The notes: generated by a model not told the origin, from the sequence alone. Shown: positions 45,548-53,994, counted from the stretch's first letter. The stretch is DNA of 64,000 nucleotides from Nocardiopsis listeri NBRC 13360 (GCF_001570765.1 NZ_BCSH01000025.1:1-64000), one strand, 5' to 3'. Program-made: numbers and translations.

Positions 45548-46213
45548 ATGGACGACATCAGGTTCACCATGGGTGTGCTCAATGTTTCCGACGCCGCCCG
45601 CTACCTGGGGACTCCACGCTCGACGCTCAACGATTGGGTGGGTGGCGCGGATGGGGCCCACGGACTGGTGCACGCCCTTCCCTCGATACCGAACCAGTCG
45701 ATGGCGACCATGCCCTTCATCGCCTTGGCCGAGGTTCATGTCCTGCGTGCCTTGCGTCGCGCCGGAGTGCGTCCGCATCGAATCCGGCCTGCTCTGGAAC
45801 GGCTCAGGCAGGAGTTCGGGGAATACGTGCTGGTGGCGCGCGAGCTGGCCACCGATGGTGTGGATGTCCTGTGGGACTTCTCCCGGACTTCCCAGGGCGA
45901 AGGCATCGTCGAGGGCACGACGGGTCAGCACGTGATGCGCGAGATCATCCAGGACTACCTGAAGTACGTCATCTGGGAGGACGACGAGTATCCGGAGAGG
46001 CTGCGGCTGATGGATACCGGACGACACGAGGTCGTCATCGACCCGTATCGGTTCTTCGGGCAACCGTTCTTCACGGAGTCGGGGGTGCGTGTGGCCGATG
46101 TAGCGGGGATGCTCAAGGCCGACGAGTCCCCCGAGGCGGTCGCTGATGAGTTCGGGATCGACGTCGACTCCGTGCGAACCGCCGCACGCCTTGCTCTGGG
46201 CCAGGCCGCCTGA
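45548..46213 (+). CDS. DUF433-type antitoxin with N-terminal HTH
   Basis: 221 residues. The N-terminus MGVLNVSDAARYLGTPRSTL is MerR/excisionase-like HTH. The C-terminal 60 residues (VIDPYRFFGQPFFTESGVRV then AVADEFGIDVDSVRTAARLA) are DUF433, a fold common in antitoxins. ATG 45548 follows GGAAGGTGG. The next gene encodes a PIN-like nuclease and overlaps its end. Confidence 0.8.
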   Translation: MDDIRFTMGVLNVSDAARYLGTPRSTLNDWVGGADGAHGLVHALPSIPNQSMATMPFIALAEVHVLRALRRAGVRPHRIRPALERLRQEFGEYVLVARELATDGVDVLWDFSRTSQGEGIVEGTTGQHVMREIIQDYLKYVIWEDDEYPERLRLMDTGRHEVVIDPYRFFGQPFFTESGVRVADVAGMLKADESPEAVADEFGIDVDSVRTAARLALGQAA

Positions 46214-46589
46214 GTTCTACATGGACGAGAACGTGGCGGGTCGGACGACCCGCCGTTGCCTCACCGATCTTGGATATGTCGTCCACACACCCGCGGACCT
46301 GTACGGAAGCCGAGAGCTGGCTCAAGGGGCACGCGATGAGGACTGGCTCGCCAAGCTGAGGGGTCGTGACTGGGCGGCCATCAGCAAGGACGAGCACATT
46401 CTTCAACGTCCAACGGAGTTGGCGACTTACAAGGCCGCCAGGATCCACATGTTCCTGCTGCCCAACAACGTCCGACGCGATGCTCTCGTCGCCCTGCTCC
46501 ACCAGAACCTCAGGGAGATCTGTGCCCGTGCGGTGGAGAAGCATCCGGGTGTCTGGCGCGTGGGGCGTCAGGGTCTCACGCAGCTGTGA
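46191..46589 (+). CDS. PIN-like (DUF5615/VapC45-type) toxin
   Basis: About 132 residues. RPPEFYMDENVAG at the start carries the first acidic pair, ARDEDWLAKLRGRDWAAISK and KDEHIL the others, the layout of Mut7-C/VapC45-like PIN toxins. The start is uncertain: TTG 46191 keeps the conserved RPPEFY block, ATG 46221 would cut it, and ATG 46146 is in frame deep inside the antitoxin gene. It overlaps the antitoxin gene and is presumably coupled to it. Confidence 0.75.
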   Translation: MLWARPPEFYMDENVAGRTTRRCLTDLGYVVHTPADLYGSRELAQGARDEDWLAKLRGRDWAAISKDEHILQRPTELATYKAARIHMFLLPNNVRRDALVALLHQNLREICARAVEKHPGVWRVGRQGLTQL

Positions 46590-46681
46590 CGGGAGGGCAT
46601 GCCCATCGGTGAACCCTCCGAGCCCGACCGTCCCTACCTCCTGCTCCAACGAACGTGAACACCGAACCCGAAAAGGACACG

Positions 46682-47722
46682 ATGGGCGAGAACACGAACG
46701 TGACCGCCGCGCTCGCGGTCGTCGACGAGGACTACTACACGCTTCGGCCCGACGGGAGTCTCGTCACGCAGAGCACGGCGGCCTTCGCGATCGCCGAGAC
46801 ACTGGAGCGGTTGGATGTGCGCCCGGGGGCGCGGGTGCTGGAGGTCGGCACCGGTTCGGGCTTCTCCGGTGCCTTGTTGAGCGAACTCGTGGGGCCCACG
46901 GGACGTGTGGTGTCGGTGGACGTGGTGGCCGAACTCGGGGAGAGAGCGCGCGAACTGCACACGTCCCAAGGTCGAACCAACATCGATCTGTTCACCGGTG
47001 ACGGGGCGCTGGGTGCTCCCGGGTACGGAGAGTTCGACCGGATCGTGGCCTGGACGACGCCCCGACTGCTTCCCGAGGCATGGGTGGAACAGGCCGTGCC
47101 CGGGGCGGTGGTTCTCACGCCGGTGGAGTTGGCGCCGAGCGTGCGCACCGCCGCGATCCTGCGCGCCCGGGTGGACTCGGGGCGAGGAGTGGAGGGCTTG
47201 GACCTGGTCGCGGGTCGCTACGTGGAGATGCACGCGGAGGAGTTGGGGCAGTGGTCGGTGCCTCCGCGCGGGGTGGATGCCCGGGTGGGGGAGGAAGGAC
47301 GGGAGCTGTGGGTCTCCGCGCTTTGGGCTGAGAGGGACGGTGCGGCGGCAGGTCGCATGCTCAAGGTTCTGGTCGAATGCGGCACCACGCGAACCCGTGT
47401 CCTGGAGCCGGAGGAGTCGGCGGTGGACCTGGTCGCCTATCTCTATGCCCGCTACCCCGAAGACCTCAGCGTGCTGGGTCTGGGAGGCCCCGACTGGGGT
47501 GAGGGCCACGCGGATGAGAATGGGGCGGCGGTGTTCACCGCGGCCAACGACGGGTGTGTCGTTCACGGGGGCTCCCCGAGGGTGTTCGAGCGGATTCAGG
47601 GGTGGGTGAACGAGTGGCGCGGGGCGGGTCGCCCCGGCTACGCCGACCTGCGTCCGGTGCTCACCCGCGTTGATGGGGGATGGCGAGTCCGGGCCGAGTT
47701 CGAGGGCGATTCGGGAAGCTGA
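46682..47722 (+). CDS. PCMT-like SAM methyltransferase
   Basis: 346 residues from ATG 46682, which has AAAGGA ahead; GTG 46655 is also in frame. The SAM fold is in the first half: VTQSTAAFAIAETLERLDVR, VLEVGTGSGFSGALLSELVG, VVSVDVVAELGERARELH. This is the protein-L-isoaspartate O-methyltransferase-like group that in actinomycetes is often found in lanthipeptide (FxLD) or abaA/whiJ-like loci. No precursor-like peptide gene was seen nearby. The C-terminal half has no family I recognise. Confidence 0.75.
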   Translation: MGENTNVTAALAVVDEDYYTLRPDGSLVTQSTAAFAIAETLERLDVRPGARVLEVGTGSGFSGALLSELVGPTGRVVSVDVVAELGERARELHTSQGRTNIDLFTGDGALGAPGYGEFDRIVAWTTPRLLPEAWVEQAVPGAVVLTPVELAPSVRTAAILRARVDSGRGVEGLDLVAGRYVEMHAEELGQWSVPPRGVDARVGEEGRELWVSALWAERDGAAAGRMLKVLVECGTTRTRVLEPEESAVDLVAYLYARYPEDLSVLGLGGPDWGEGHADENGAAVFTAANDGCVVHGGSPRVFERIQGWVNEWRGAGRPGYADLRPVLTRVDGGWRVRAEFEGDSGS

Positions 47723-47739
47723 TGGGTGCTGACCGATCC

Positions 47740-48003
47740 GGCGATCGCACCTTCGGCTCACAGCTCGTCGAGTCGTCACCGCGTCCGGGTCCAGTCCGAT
47801 CAGGGGCCGTAGGAACAGCCCCAGGCCCCCATGCTCGGACCTGGCGTGTTCGATGTCGCCCTCGGTCCCGAACCGGCTGTCTAGGAACAGTGGGTGAAAT
47901 GGTCGATGTCGACGCTGGTGAGCTGTTTGCCCCGCCGGAGTTTCTGCACGGACAGGTCGCCGCCGTGATCGTTCAGGTAGGTGCGGACCTTCGGCCCGGC
48001 TGA
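47740..48003 (-). pseudogene. Decayed C-terminus of a type I restriction HsdR-like helicase
   Basis: On the minus strand one frame reads KVRTYLNDHGGDLSVQKLRR and GKQLTSVDIDHFTH then stops. The next frame continues FLDSRFGTEGDIEHARSEHG then GLGLFLRPLIGLDPDAV. Joined, they match the C-terminal helical domain of HsdR/EcoEI-type restriction subunits, which ends in a GGLG-LF-RSLVGLD segment. A frameshift near 47890 and the missing helicase part make it a remnant. No other hsd gene is in the window. The following 274 nt hold nothing recognisable. Confidence 0.65.
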
Positions 48004-48277
48004 GTATGGACGTTGCCGTACTGAAGCATCTCAAGAAAGGCCGGGGGAGTTGTCGCAGGCTGCTTAAAACTCCAGTTCAAAGGTGTCTGAGGAACTGAAG
48101 CAGCTTCAATCGATCTTGCTCTTCAGATCGCCGGTAATCACGAAGATCAGCGTCGTGGGGCGCTACGACGGGACTGGCCTGGTTGCCTGAACCGACACCG
48201 AGCAGAGATCCGGACCTGTTCCCTGACCGTCGCGGGTGGGAGCAGATGCCCCACCCGCGACGCTCCGGGCGGCTTGG

Positions 48278-48490
48278 TCAGCCAAGGTCGCTCTTGGCGG
48301 TGTGGAGGAAGGCTTCCCACTCGCCACCGGAGAAGAAGAGCGCCCCGAGTTCGCGGTGCTTGGTGTCGCGGACCCCGGTGATCGGCCCTTCCGCGACCTC
48401 GACGCAGGCGCCTCGATCGTTCGTGTAGCTCGCCTTGTGCCAGGGGCCGGCGGGGATGAAGGATTCGTCGGTGGTCGTACTCGGAGTCAT
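48278..48490 (-). CDS. DUF397 protein
   Basis: 70 residues: WHKASYTNDRGACVEVAEGP, then VRDTKHRELGALFFSGGEWE AF-type ending. DUF397 proteins act with XRE/DUF5753 regulators in WhiJ-like systems, probably as small ligands or antagonists of the regulator. It overlaps the regulator gene by 4 nt. Confidence 0.9.
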   Translation of the reverse strand: MTPSTTTDESFIPAGPWHKASYTNDRGACVEVAEGPITGVRDTKHRELGALFFSGGEWEAFLHTAKSDLG

Positions 48491-49350
48491 GACGGCCTTT
48501 TGTATTCGTCGATCAGCGTCTTGAGGAGGGTCTGCGACTCGGAGGTGGAGAGCGCGGACGCCTGTAGTTGGTCAAAAGCTATCTCGTGTTCCACGATGTC
48601 CGCTTGGTCCTCGAAGAACAACCCGTTCGGGGGAACATCCACGAACAGTGCTCGGTCGTTCTCCTCGAAGGTGAGCAGGGAGAACCCGTAGGTGCGGGAC
48701 ATGCCCACGGACGCCGGTAGTACCTGGATGTTGATCGAGGGGCGGGCCGAGAGGACCAACAAGTGGTCGAGCTGGGTGGCCATGACCTTGGGATCACCGA
48801 TGACGCAGCGCAGGCAGGATTCGTCCAGGATCATCCAGATGCGGGGAGGTGTCTCCCGTTCCAGGACGTTCGCGTGGCGCTGCATGCGTGCTTCCACACG
48901 TCGCCTGCGCTCTTCCTGGTCCGGAACGAAGCCTCGGGCCATCATCGCCTCGATGTAGGCCGGATGCTGGAGCAGGCCGGGGATCAGGCCAACTGTGTAC
49001 TCCTGGATCTTGGCCGCCTCATGTTCCAGGCCGTAGAAGGCGCCGATGCTGACGTCCTTGTACTGGAACCACCATGGCTTCTGCGTACGCGAGGCCTTGG
49101 CGATGTCGACCAGGTCCTCGCGTAGCTCATCGGTGGAGCCGTATAGGCGACACAGCTCGGAGACGTCGGCAGAGTTGAGACGGATGAACTTGCCGGTCTC
49201 GATTCGGATGATCTTCCCGGGGTCCCAGCCCATGCGTTTGGAGACTTCCTCCTGCGACAGCTTCGCTTGCGCGCGGAGCCGCTTGAGCTGGCTGACCAGA
49301 TGGCGGCGGCGAACGGGGGAACCCTGGGCCACGGCTGTCTCCTCGTGCAT
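48487..49350 (-). CDS. WhiJ-like XRE/DUF5753 regulator
   Basis: 287 residues from ATG 49350. The HTH at the N-terminus (LKRLRAQAKLSQEEVSKRMG, then GKIIRIETGKF), and the DUF5753 domain from about residue 95 (IQEYTVGLIPGLLQHPAYIE to the C-terminus). These regulators control development-related genes in streptomycetes with DUF397 and AbaA-like ATPase partners, all three of which are present here. Its 220-nt divergent promoter region with the next gene is strikingly AT-rich. Confidence 0.9.
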   Translation of the reverse strand: MHEETAVAQGSPVRRRHLVSQLKRLRAQAKLSQEEVSKRMGWDPGKIIRIETGKFIRLNSADVSELCRLYGSTDELREDLVDIAKASRTQKPWWFQYKDVSIGAFYGLEHEAAKIQEYTVGLIPGLLQHPAYIEAMMARGFVPDQEERRRRVEARMQRHANVLERETPPRIWMILDESCLRCVIGDPKVMATQLDHLLVLSARPSINIQVLPASVGMSRTYGFSLLTFEENDRALFVDVPPNGLFFEDQADIVEHEIAFDQLQASALSTSESQTLLKTLIDEYKRPS

Positions 49351-49570
49351 GTAGTGAGTCTGTCCCCCATCATCCCAGCAATCGCAAAATACACTTTTCG
49401 GATATACCACTCTGGTTTTTTGCAAGACATGGATTTTTCGTCTCTGGTGTATCACCATAGAGCCAGTGGAGCTGGAGACCGCTTCCGCGCATGAAAAAGG
49501 CTCTGGCAGGTGCTGATGACACCCGCCAGAGCCAGGCCGACAACCAGCCCTCTAACCAGGAGTTGCCGAC

Positions 49571-50113
49571 ATGACCATTGTCCCTGAAAACCCCACGCCC
49601 GCCTACCCGGGCCGGCGCTGGCAGGCCCGCCACTACCCCGGAACCCGCTCCACCTGCACCCGCTTCCGGGCGGAACTGCGCTCTGACCTGCAAGCCCTCG
49701 CCGGGGTCCCCCGCGAGTTGCGCGAGGACATCGAGCTGTGCGCCGGCGAGGCCTTTGCCAACGCCGTCACCCACTCCCGCTCCCAGCGGCCCGGCGGCAC
49801 GGTGGTCCGGTTGCTCTCCACCCCCATCGTCATGGGCCGCGAGACCACCCTGCGGTTGTCGGTCATCGACGACGGCCCCCTGGACGCCCGCCCGGTGTGC
49901 CCGCCGGTCCGAAGCTCCATCGAGGAATGGGAAGAGGCCGAGTCCGGGCGGGGCCTGCTGCTCATCCACCAACTCGCGAGCGAGTGGGGCACCCAGCGGT
50001 GGGCCGACCCCGCCCTGCCCGCCGTGCTCGGCACCGTGCTGTGGGCGGAGTTCACCTACCCCACCCCCACCGCTACGACCACGACCGTTTGCCTTTGCGG
50101 GGGTGGGCGATGA
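49571..50113 (+). CDS. AbaA-like ATP-binding protein (HATPase_c_2)
   Basis: 180 residues. GHKL fold with N-box CAGEAFANAVTHS, G1 box SVIDDGPLD and the G2 segment AESGRGLLLIHQLASEWG. Third element of the WhiJ-like locus. It resembles anti-sigma kinases but may be a ligand for the regulator. The stop overlaps the next start. Confidence 0.87.
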   Translation: MTIVPENPTPAYPGRRWQARHYPGTRSTCTRFRAELRSDLQALAGVPRELREDIELCAGEAFANAVTHSRSQRPGGTVVRLLSTPIVMGRETTLRLSVIDDGPLDARPVCPPVRSSIEEWEEAESGRGLLLIHQLASEWGTQRWADPALPAVLGTVLWAEFTYPTPTATTTTVCLCGGGR

Positions 50114-50727
50114 GCAACGCGACCATCCCCATGGACCTGCGCCGGGTCCTGGACGCACCACGAGGCCACCGGTTCAACCACACCCCACACCGCGCCGGAA
50201 CCCGACCGGCTCCGAGCACCACCCCCCACCAGAGGCACGAACCGGCCCCTGATCGGCTCCCGCCGTTGGTCTCGCTGGGTCGTACCCCCAGGGAGCGCGC
50301 TCTCCTGGCCCAGATGCCCGACACTCCCGGACTCCGACGCCGGCTCGAACGTGGTGACCTGCCTGAATGGATGCGCCTCGCCGCCGCTCGCCGGGCCGAA
50401 GAACCCGACCGGCCCCAACCACTCCCGTGGTGGCACGACCAGGCACCCGACCGAACCCCCGAGCCGAACCCAGCCCCCGCGCCCACACCGGCCCCGGAAC
50501 CGGTCCGGGAACCTGAGGAGGAAACCGAACCTGCCCGCCCGCTCTCGATCCCGCGCCCTCGCCGAGAACAGGCACCTCCTCCGCCACTGCCGCGCAGGTC
50601 CGACCGGCCCCGTCGCCCGGCGAGCCACCGCAAACCCCGCCGCCGCATCGGCCACCTCGTCACCGGCTACGCCCTGGCCGCACTGGCCGGCGCCGCCGCC
50701 CAACCCCTGATCACCCTCCTGAGCTGA
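50110..50727 (+). CDS. Pro-rich protein with C-terminal membrane anchor
   Basis: 205 residues. The ATG overlaps the preceding stop. Residues about 55-95 form a small helical segment (ERALLAQMPDTPGLRRRLER), 110-160 a Pro/Glu/Arg-rich linker, and the last 20 residues a single hydrophobic helix ending AAAQPLITLLS. Unknown family. Decayed copies of its 3' end recur at about 54000 and 57410, each followed by a near-identical terminator. Confidence 0.7.
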   Translation: MSNATIPMDLRRVLDAPRGHRFNHTPHRAGTRPAPSTTPHQRHEPAPDRLPPLVSLGRTPRERALLAQMPDTPGLRRRLERGDLPEWMRLAAARRAEEPDRPQPLPWWHDQAPDRTPEPNPAPAPTPAPEPVREPEEETEPARPLSIPRPRREQAPPPPLPRRSDRPRRPASHRKPRRRIGHLVTGYALAALAGAAAQPLITLLS

Positions 50728-50748
50728 CCCACCACACCCACACGACCA

Positions 50749-50781
50749 GGCCGCACCGGGCACACGGGGCTCGGTGCGGCC
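50749..50781. terminator. Terminator copy 1 of 3
   Basis: GGCCGCACCG (50749-50758) with CGGTGCGGCC (50772-50781), between convergent genes. The same stem recurs at 54173 and 57498. Confidence 0.75.
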
Positions 50782-50794
50782 AGGGTGGGACCGG

Positions 50795-51349
50795 TCAGAG
50801 CGCGGCCAGGTGCGGGGCCACCTTCGCGGTCAGACGTTCGGAGGGCAGATCGGCCGGTGAGCGCCAGGCGTGGTCACCGACCTCCTCGGCCTGAAGACGG
50901 ACCTCGGTCTCCTCGGTCCGGTACAGGTAGCGGAAGTCGAAGTGCCAGTGTTCGGGTTCGCCCTTGGCCGGGTTCTCCGGGATTCGGTGGATGTCCAGGT
51001 CCAAGGGGATGAGTGCGTCGACGGCCGTGACCTTCTCCGGGGCCAGTCCGGTCTCCTCGGTCAGCTCGCGCAGCGCCGCTTCCTGAAGATCACCGTCTTC
51101 CGGTTCCAGGTGGCCACCGGGCAACAACCAGGTGCGCAGTGCGTTGTGGTGGATCAGCAGGACCCGGCCCTGCGGTCCGAGGACGACCGCGCCCGCTGTC
51201 GCGTGTCCTATGCGGAACTCCTTACGGGAGGAGAGTTCGTGGTCGTCTTCCAGGGCCTGTTCCAGCAGGTGGGTGCTCTCGGCCTCTTCCGGGAACCGGT
51301 CCAGGTAGTGGGTCAAGACGCTTCGGGTGTGGGAGTTCGGAATGCTCAC
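50795..51349 (-). CDS. NUDIX hydrolase
   Basis: 184 residues. The Nudix box reads GGHLEPEDGDLQEAALRELT then EETG, the GX5EX7REUXEEXGU pattern with all Glu present. It hydrolyses a nucleoside diphosphate linked to some moiety; substrate unknown. Its ATG overlaps the stop of the SAH-hydrolase-like gene by 4 nt, tying the two. A decayed copy of its 5' half lies at 58682. Confidence 0.88.
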   Translation of the reverse strand: MSIPNSHTRSVLTHYLDRFPEEAESTHLLEQALEDDHELSSRKEFRIGHATAGAVVLGPQGRVLLIHHNALRTWLLPGGHLEPEDGDLQEAALRELTEETGLAPEKVTAVDALIPLDLDIHRIPENPAKGEPEHWHFDFRYLYRTEETEVRLQAEEVGDHAWRSPADLPSERLTAKVAPHLAAL

Positions 51350-52473
51350 AGTGCTCCAGTGAAGTGGGCGAGCCAGTCGGCCGCAATCGATTCGCGCAGG
51401 TTCGAGGGAAGTTCGTGGTGGCCCGCCTCATGTTCGTGCTCGGCCAGGAGGGCCACCGCCGCCAGGATCTCGGCCTGGACCAGGAAGATGAACGTCCCCA
51501 CGCTGGCACCGTGTAGGAAGTTCACCGCGTTGCCATCGTTGAGAACGTAGAAGTAGTGACCGGTTCGGGAATAGCGGACGACGCTTGGGCCCGTCTCCTC
51601 CCGTGTGTAGGCGGCTTGGATCGCGGCGAGTTCCATCTCGTCATCGGAGGAGGTCACCGAAGCGATGTAGGCACCGTTGGGGATGCGTTCGAAATCCGAG
51701 CGCCGCAGAGCGAGGTTGCCGGTCGCGCCGATCACGATTCCTGCTCCCCGCAAGGCCTCGTGCAGAGTGGGAGCGGTGTGAAAACCCTGAGAAAGGGCGT
51801 GGGTGAGCTTGATCGGGTCGCTGTCGTAGACGGTCACCCTGACGTTGCGCGCGTGCAGCATGTGCGCGACCGAAGAACCCAGCTTGCCGAAACCGATGAC
51901 GGTCGCTCCACGGCCGTAGAGGATGTCGCCGCGTGAGCGGATCAGGGCTTCGGTCGAGAAGACCACGGACTGTCCCACGAGGAAGTCTTCCGGGGTCTTG
52001 AGCGGAGAACGGGCGACACTGTAGATCGGGCATGGTGGCTTGTCATGCTCCAGGTAACGCCGGTGTCCGTTCTCGGTGTCCTCCACCACCCCCAGGATGC
52101 GTCCAGAGAATCGGTCGCACAGTTGGGGAAGCGCCGGTGCGAAGTATCCGCCCACGTCGAGCAGGACCAGCTGCTCACCTGGAGCCCTGGATTCGAGATA
52201 GGCGAGAGCCTTGTCGGGTGAAACGAACGCCATGCGATCCAACCGGTCACAGTGCCAACGCTCGCTCACTTCATCACGGGCCGAGATGTCGATGCTCTTG
52301 GGCTTGGGAAGTACGGCACGCAGTTCGGTGATGCGTGCGAGCGCCTCCAGGAAGATCGGGCGTTCGGGCAGAAGGTGGGTGATCGCCACGGAACCGGGTT
52401 TGCTCTCAGATGCGGTACCCGTGATCGTCTGGGCGAAGTAGTCGCTGATCCTCGTGCGTTCGAAGTCTTCCAA
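51346..52473 (-). CDS. S-adenosylhomocysteine-hydrolase-like protein
   Basis: 375 residues, against 430-490 in true SAH hydrolases. The NAD domain is clear: GVVEDTENGHRRY (equivalent of the SEETTTG region), VIGFGKLGSSVAHMLHARNV for the dinucleotide loop, VYDSDPIKLTHALSQGF, and GAGIVIGATGN. The N-terminal substrate part is shortened and the C-terminal Lys-Tyr-containing tail that completes the neighbouring NAD site is absent. So the enzyme may bind NAD and an adenosine-like ligand but need not hydrolyse SAH. It is coupled to a NUDIX hydrolase, and GntR and UTRA genes lie upstream on the same strand. Confidence 0.7.
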   Translation of the reverse strand: MEDFERTRISDYFAQTITGTASESKPGSVAITHLLPERPIFLEALARITELRAVLPKPKSIDISARDEVSERWHCDRLDRMAFVSPDKALAYLESRAPGEQLVLLDVGGYFAPALPQLCDRFSGRILGVVEDTENGHRRYLEHDKPPCPIYSVARSPLKTPEDFLVGQSVVFSTEALIRSRGDILYGRGATVIGFGKLGSSVAHMLHARNVRVTVYDSDPIKLTHALSQGFHTAPTLHEALRGAGIVIGATGNLALRRSDFERIPNGAYIASVTSSDDEMELAAIQAAYTREETGPSVVRYSRTGHYFYVLNDGNAVNFLHGASVGTFIFLVQAEILAAVALLAEHEHEAGHHELPSNLRESIAADWLAHFTGAL

Positions 52474-52590
52474 TACAGCGCGGCTCCTGGGATAGGGGGT
52501 CGTCCCAGAAGGGTTCTACCTATCTACCTTGCTACGTAAACCATCAAGGTTGTGCGGTCGTGGAAAGGTCCGTTCAGGGAGGGTCCGGGG

Positions 52591-53352
52591 TCAGGGGACG
52601 TCGTTGCGGTACACCAACTCGAATCGGTGACCGGCCTTGACCAGTACACAGACCTCCACGGGGCGGCCCTCATCGGAGTAGACGGTGCGCAAGGTCCTCA
52701 GGACCGGAACGTCCTCAGGTAGTTCCAGCGCCTCGAACTCCTCGGTGGTCGAGAGACGGACCGACACACGATCGATGTGCTCCCGTGGAGGGAAGCCTAG
52801 TTCGGTGAGTAGAGCCGGAGACCCACCACGTATGCGGGCCCTACGTTCCAAAGGGGTGCCTTCGGCGATGCTCAGTGGGTAGTAGTTCCAGACGAGTTCG
52901 GCCGGCTCACCGTCCAAGAACAGCAGTTGGTGGCGGAGCAGGACGCTTTCGCCGGGTTCCAGTGCGAGGGCTTCCGTGATCTGGGCAGGTGGATCGACCC
53001 GGTCGACTCGCAGGAGAGTCGTCGAACCCTTCTGGCCTCGTTCCCTGGCGCGGCCCAACCACGGGTGAGTCCCACCCTGTTCTGGTGGCCCGAGGTAGGA
53101 GGAGACCTGGATACCCAGGGGTGACTCGGTTCGGACGAACACCCCGACGCCTGGTTTCCCGAAGACGAACCCCTCTGTCTTGAGTACCTGGAGCGTGCGC
53201 TGCACGGTCTGACCGGTGACCTCGTAGCGGGTCATGAGCTGTTGGGTGGTGGGCAGACGTTTCCCGGGCGGTAGATCACCGGACATGATCGCGGCGCGTA
53301 GCTCTGCGGCGATCTGCTGGTGTCTGGGTCGGGTGTCTTCGTTGCGTGCCAT
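52591..53352 (-). CDS. GntR-family regulator with UTRA domain
   Basis: 253 residues. N-terminal winged helix: IAAELRAAIMSGDLPPGKRL, QQLMTRYEVTGQTVQRTLQV. The C-terminal UTRA ligand domain has the core LALEPGESVLLRHQLLFLDG and ends in VEVCVLVKAGHRFELVYR. Such HutC/FarR-type regulators sense small metabolites. It lies 2 nt after the UTRA-only gene, so the two are co-transcribed. Confidence 0.87.
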   Translation of the reverse strand: MARNEDTRPRHQQIAAELRAAIMSGDLPPGKRLPTTQQLMTRYEVTGQTVQRTLQVLKTEGFVFGKPGVGVFVRTESPLGIQVSSYLGPPEQGGTHPWLGRARERGQKGSTTLLRVDRVDPPAQITEALALEPGESVLLRHQLLFLDGEPAELVWNYYPLSIAEGTPLERRARIRGGSPALLTELGFPPREHIDRVSVRLSTTEEFEALELPEDVPVLRTLRTVYSDEGRPVEVCVLVKAGHRFELVYRNDVP

Positions 53353-53354
53353 CT

Positions 53355-53876
53355 CTACTCGACAATCCAGCGGTAACGAAGGTGGCGCCCCTCAGGACGC
53401 ATGACCATGTGGGACATCTCGAAAGGACGGCCCTTGTCGTCCCGAGTGACTCGGACGAGTACGAGGGCGGGGCTGTCGGCGGGGAGAGCCAAAGTGTTCG
53501 CTTCCGCCTCACTTACGGGGCGTGCGGACACGTCTTCAAAGACCTCGTGTGCCACGTACCCGAGGCCGGCCAGCAGGGTGGGCGCGCCGCCCCGCACCTT
53601 GCGCTCCTGTGCCAGAGCCGTGCCCGAGGCCACGGCCAGGGGATAGTAGGAGTCCGTGAGTTCGACGGGGATATCGTCGAAGAGCATCAACCTGCGACGC
53701 ACCACCACCCGTTGCGCCCCGAGGGCTTCGGCGACCTCAGTGGGAGCGTCGATTTCTCGCACTTCCAGCAGGTGCTGAGTGGCGCGGCGGCCCTGTGCAC
53801 TCCAAGGGTCGGTAGCACCGGGAGGCCGGGCCTTCACGTAGGCGGCAGAGTCATCGTTGGGGCCTGAGGGCTGCAT
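53355..53876 (-). CDS. UTRA-only protein lacking a DNA-binding domain
   Basis: 173 residues from ATG 53876, with GGAGGC in front; a longer frame begins at 53942. It aligns with the ligand-binding half of the following GntR protein: LGAQRVVVRRRLMLFDDIPV, LTDSYYPLAVASGTAL, then FEMSHMVMRPEGRHLRYRW. There is no helix-turn-helix. It could form heterodimers with the GntR protein or be a ligand sink. Confidence 0.75.
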   Translation of the reverse strand: MQPSGPNDDSAAYVKARPPGATDPWSAQGRRATQHLLEVREIDAPTEVAEALGAQRVVVRRRLMLFDDIPVELTDSYYPLAVASGTALAQERKVRGGAPTLLAGLGYVAHEVFEDVSARPVSEAEANTLALPADSPALVLVRVTRDDKGRPFEMSHMVMRPEGRHLRYRWIVE

Positions 53877-53994
53877 GGCGCCTCCGCTTGGGGGCCTTGG
53901 TTCCTGAGGTGGCAAGGGCGTATGCATGGCCACTGTACGCATCAGGGGCCCCGTGCGATCGAAGGGTCCGGCTCTCTCGTGGTCGGTGTTCGGG

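Noticed and set aside
46634..48034. 466-codon open frame on the minus strand
   Set aside because: Most of it is antisense to the PCMT-like methyltransferase gene and has shadow composition (Arg/Pro/His-rich). Only its first 90 or so codons, the HsdR remnant, are meaningful.
48004..48277. Possible tRNA or small RNA in the AT-richer gap
   Set aside because: No cloverleaf, no T-loop/anticodon pair and no clear terminator could be drawn. No tRNA or rRNA gene was found in the window.
46590..48277. Lanthipeptide (FxLD) cluster suggested by the PCMT-like gene near an XRE/DUF397/ATPase set
   Set aside because: No small precursor peptide with a Cys/Ser/Thr-rich C-terminus and no lanthionine-forming enzyme are present.
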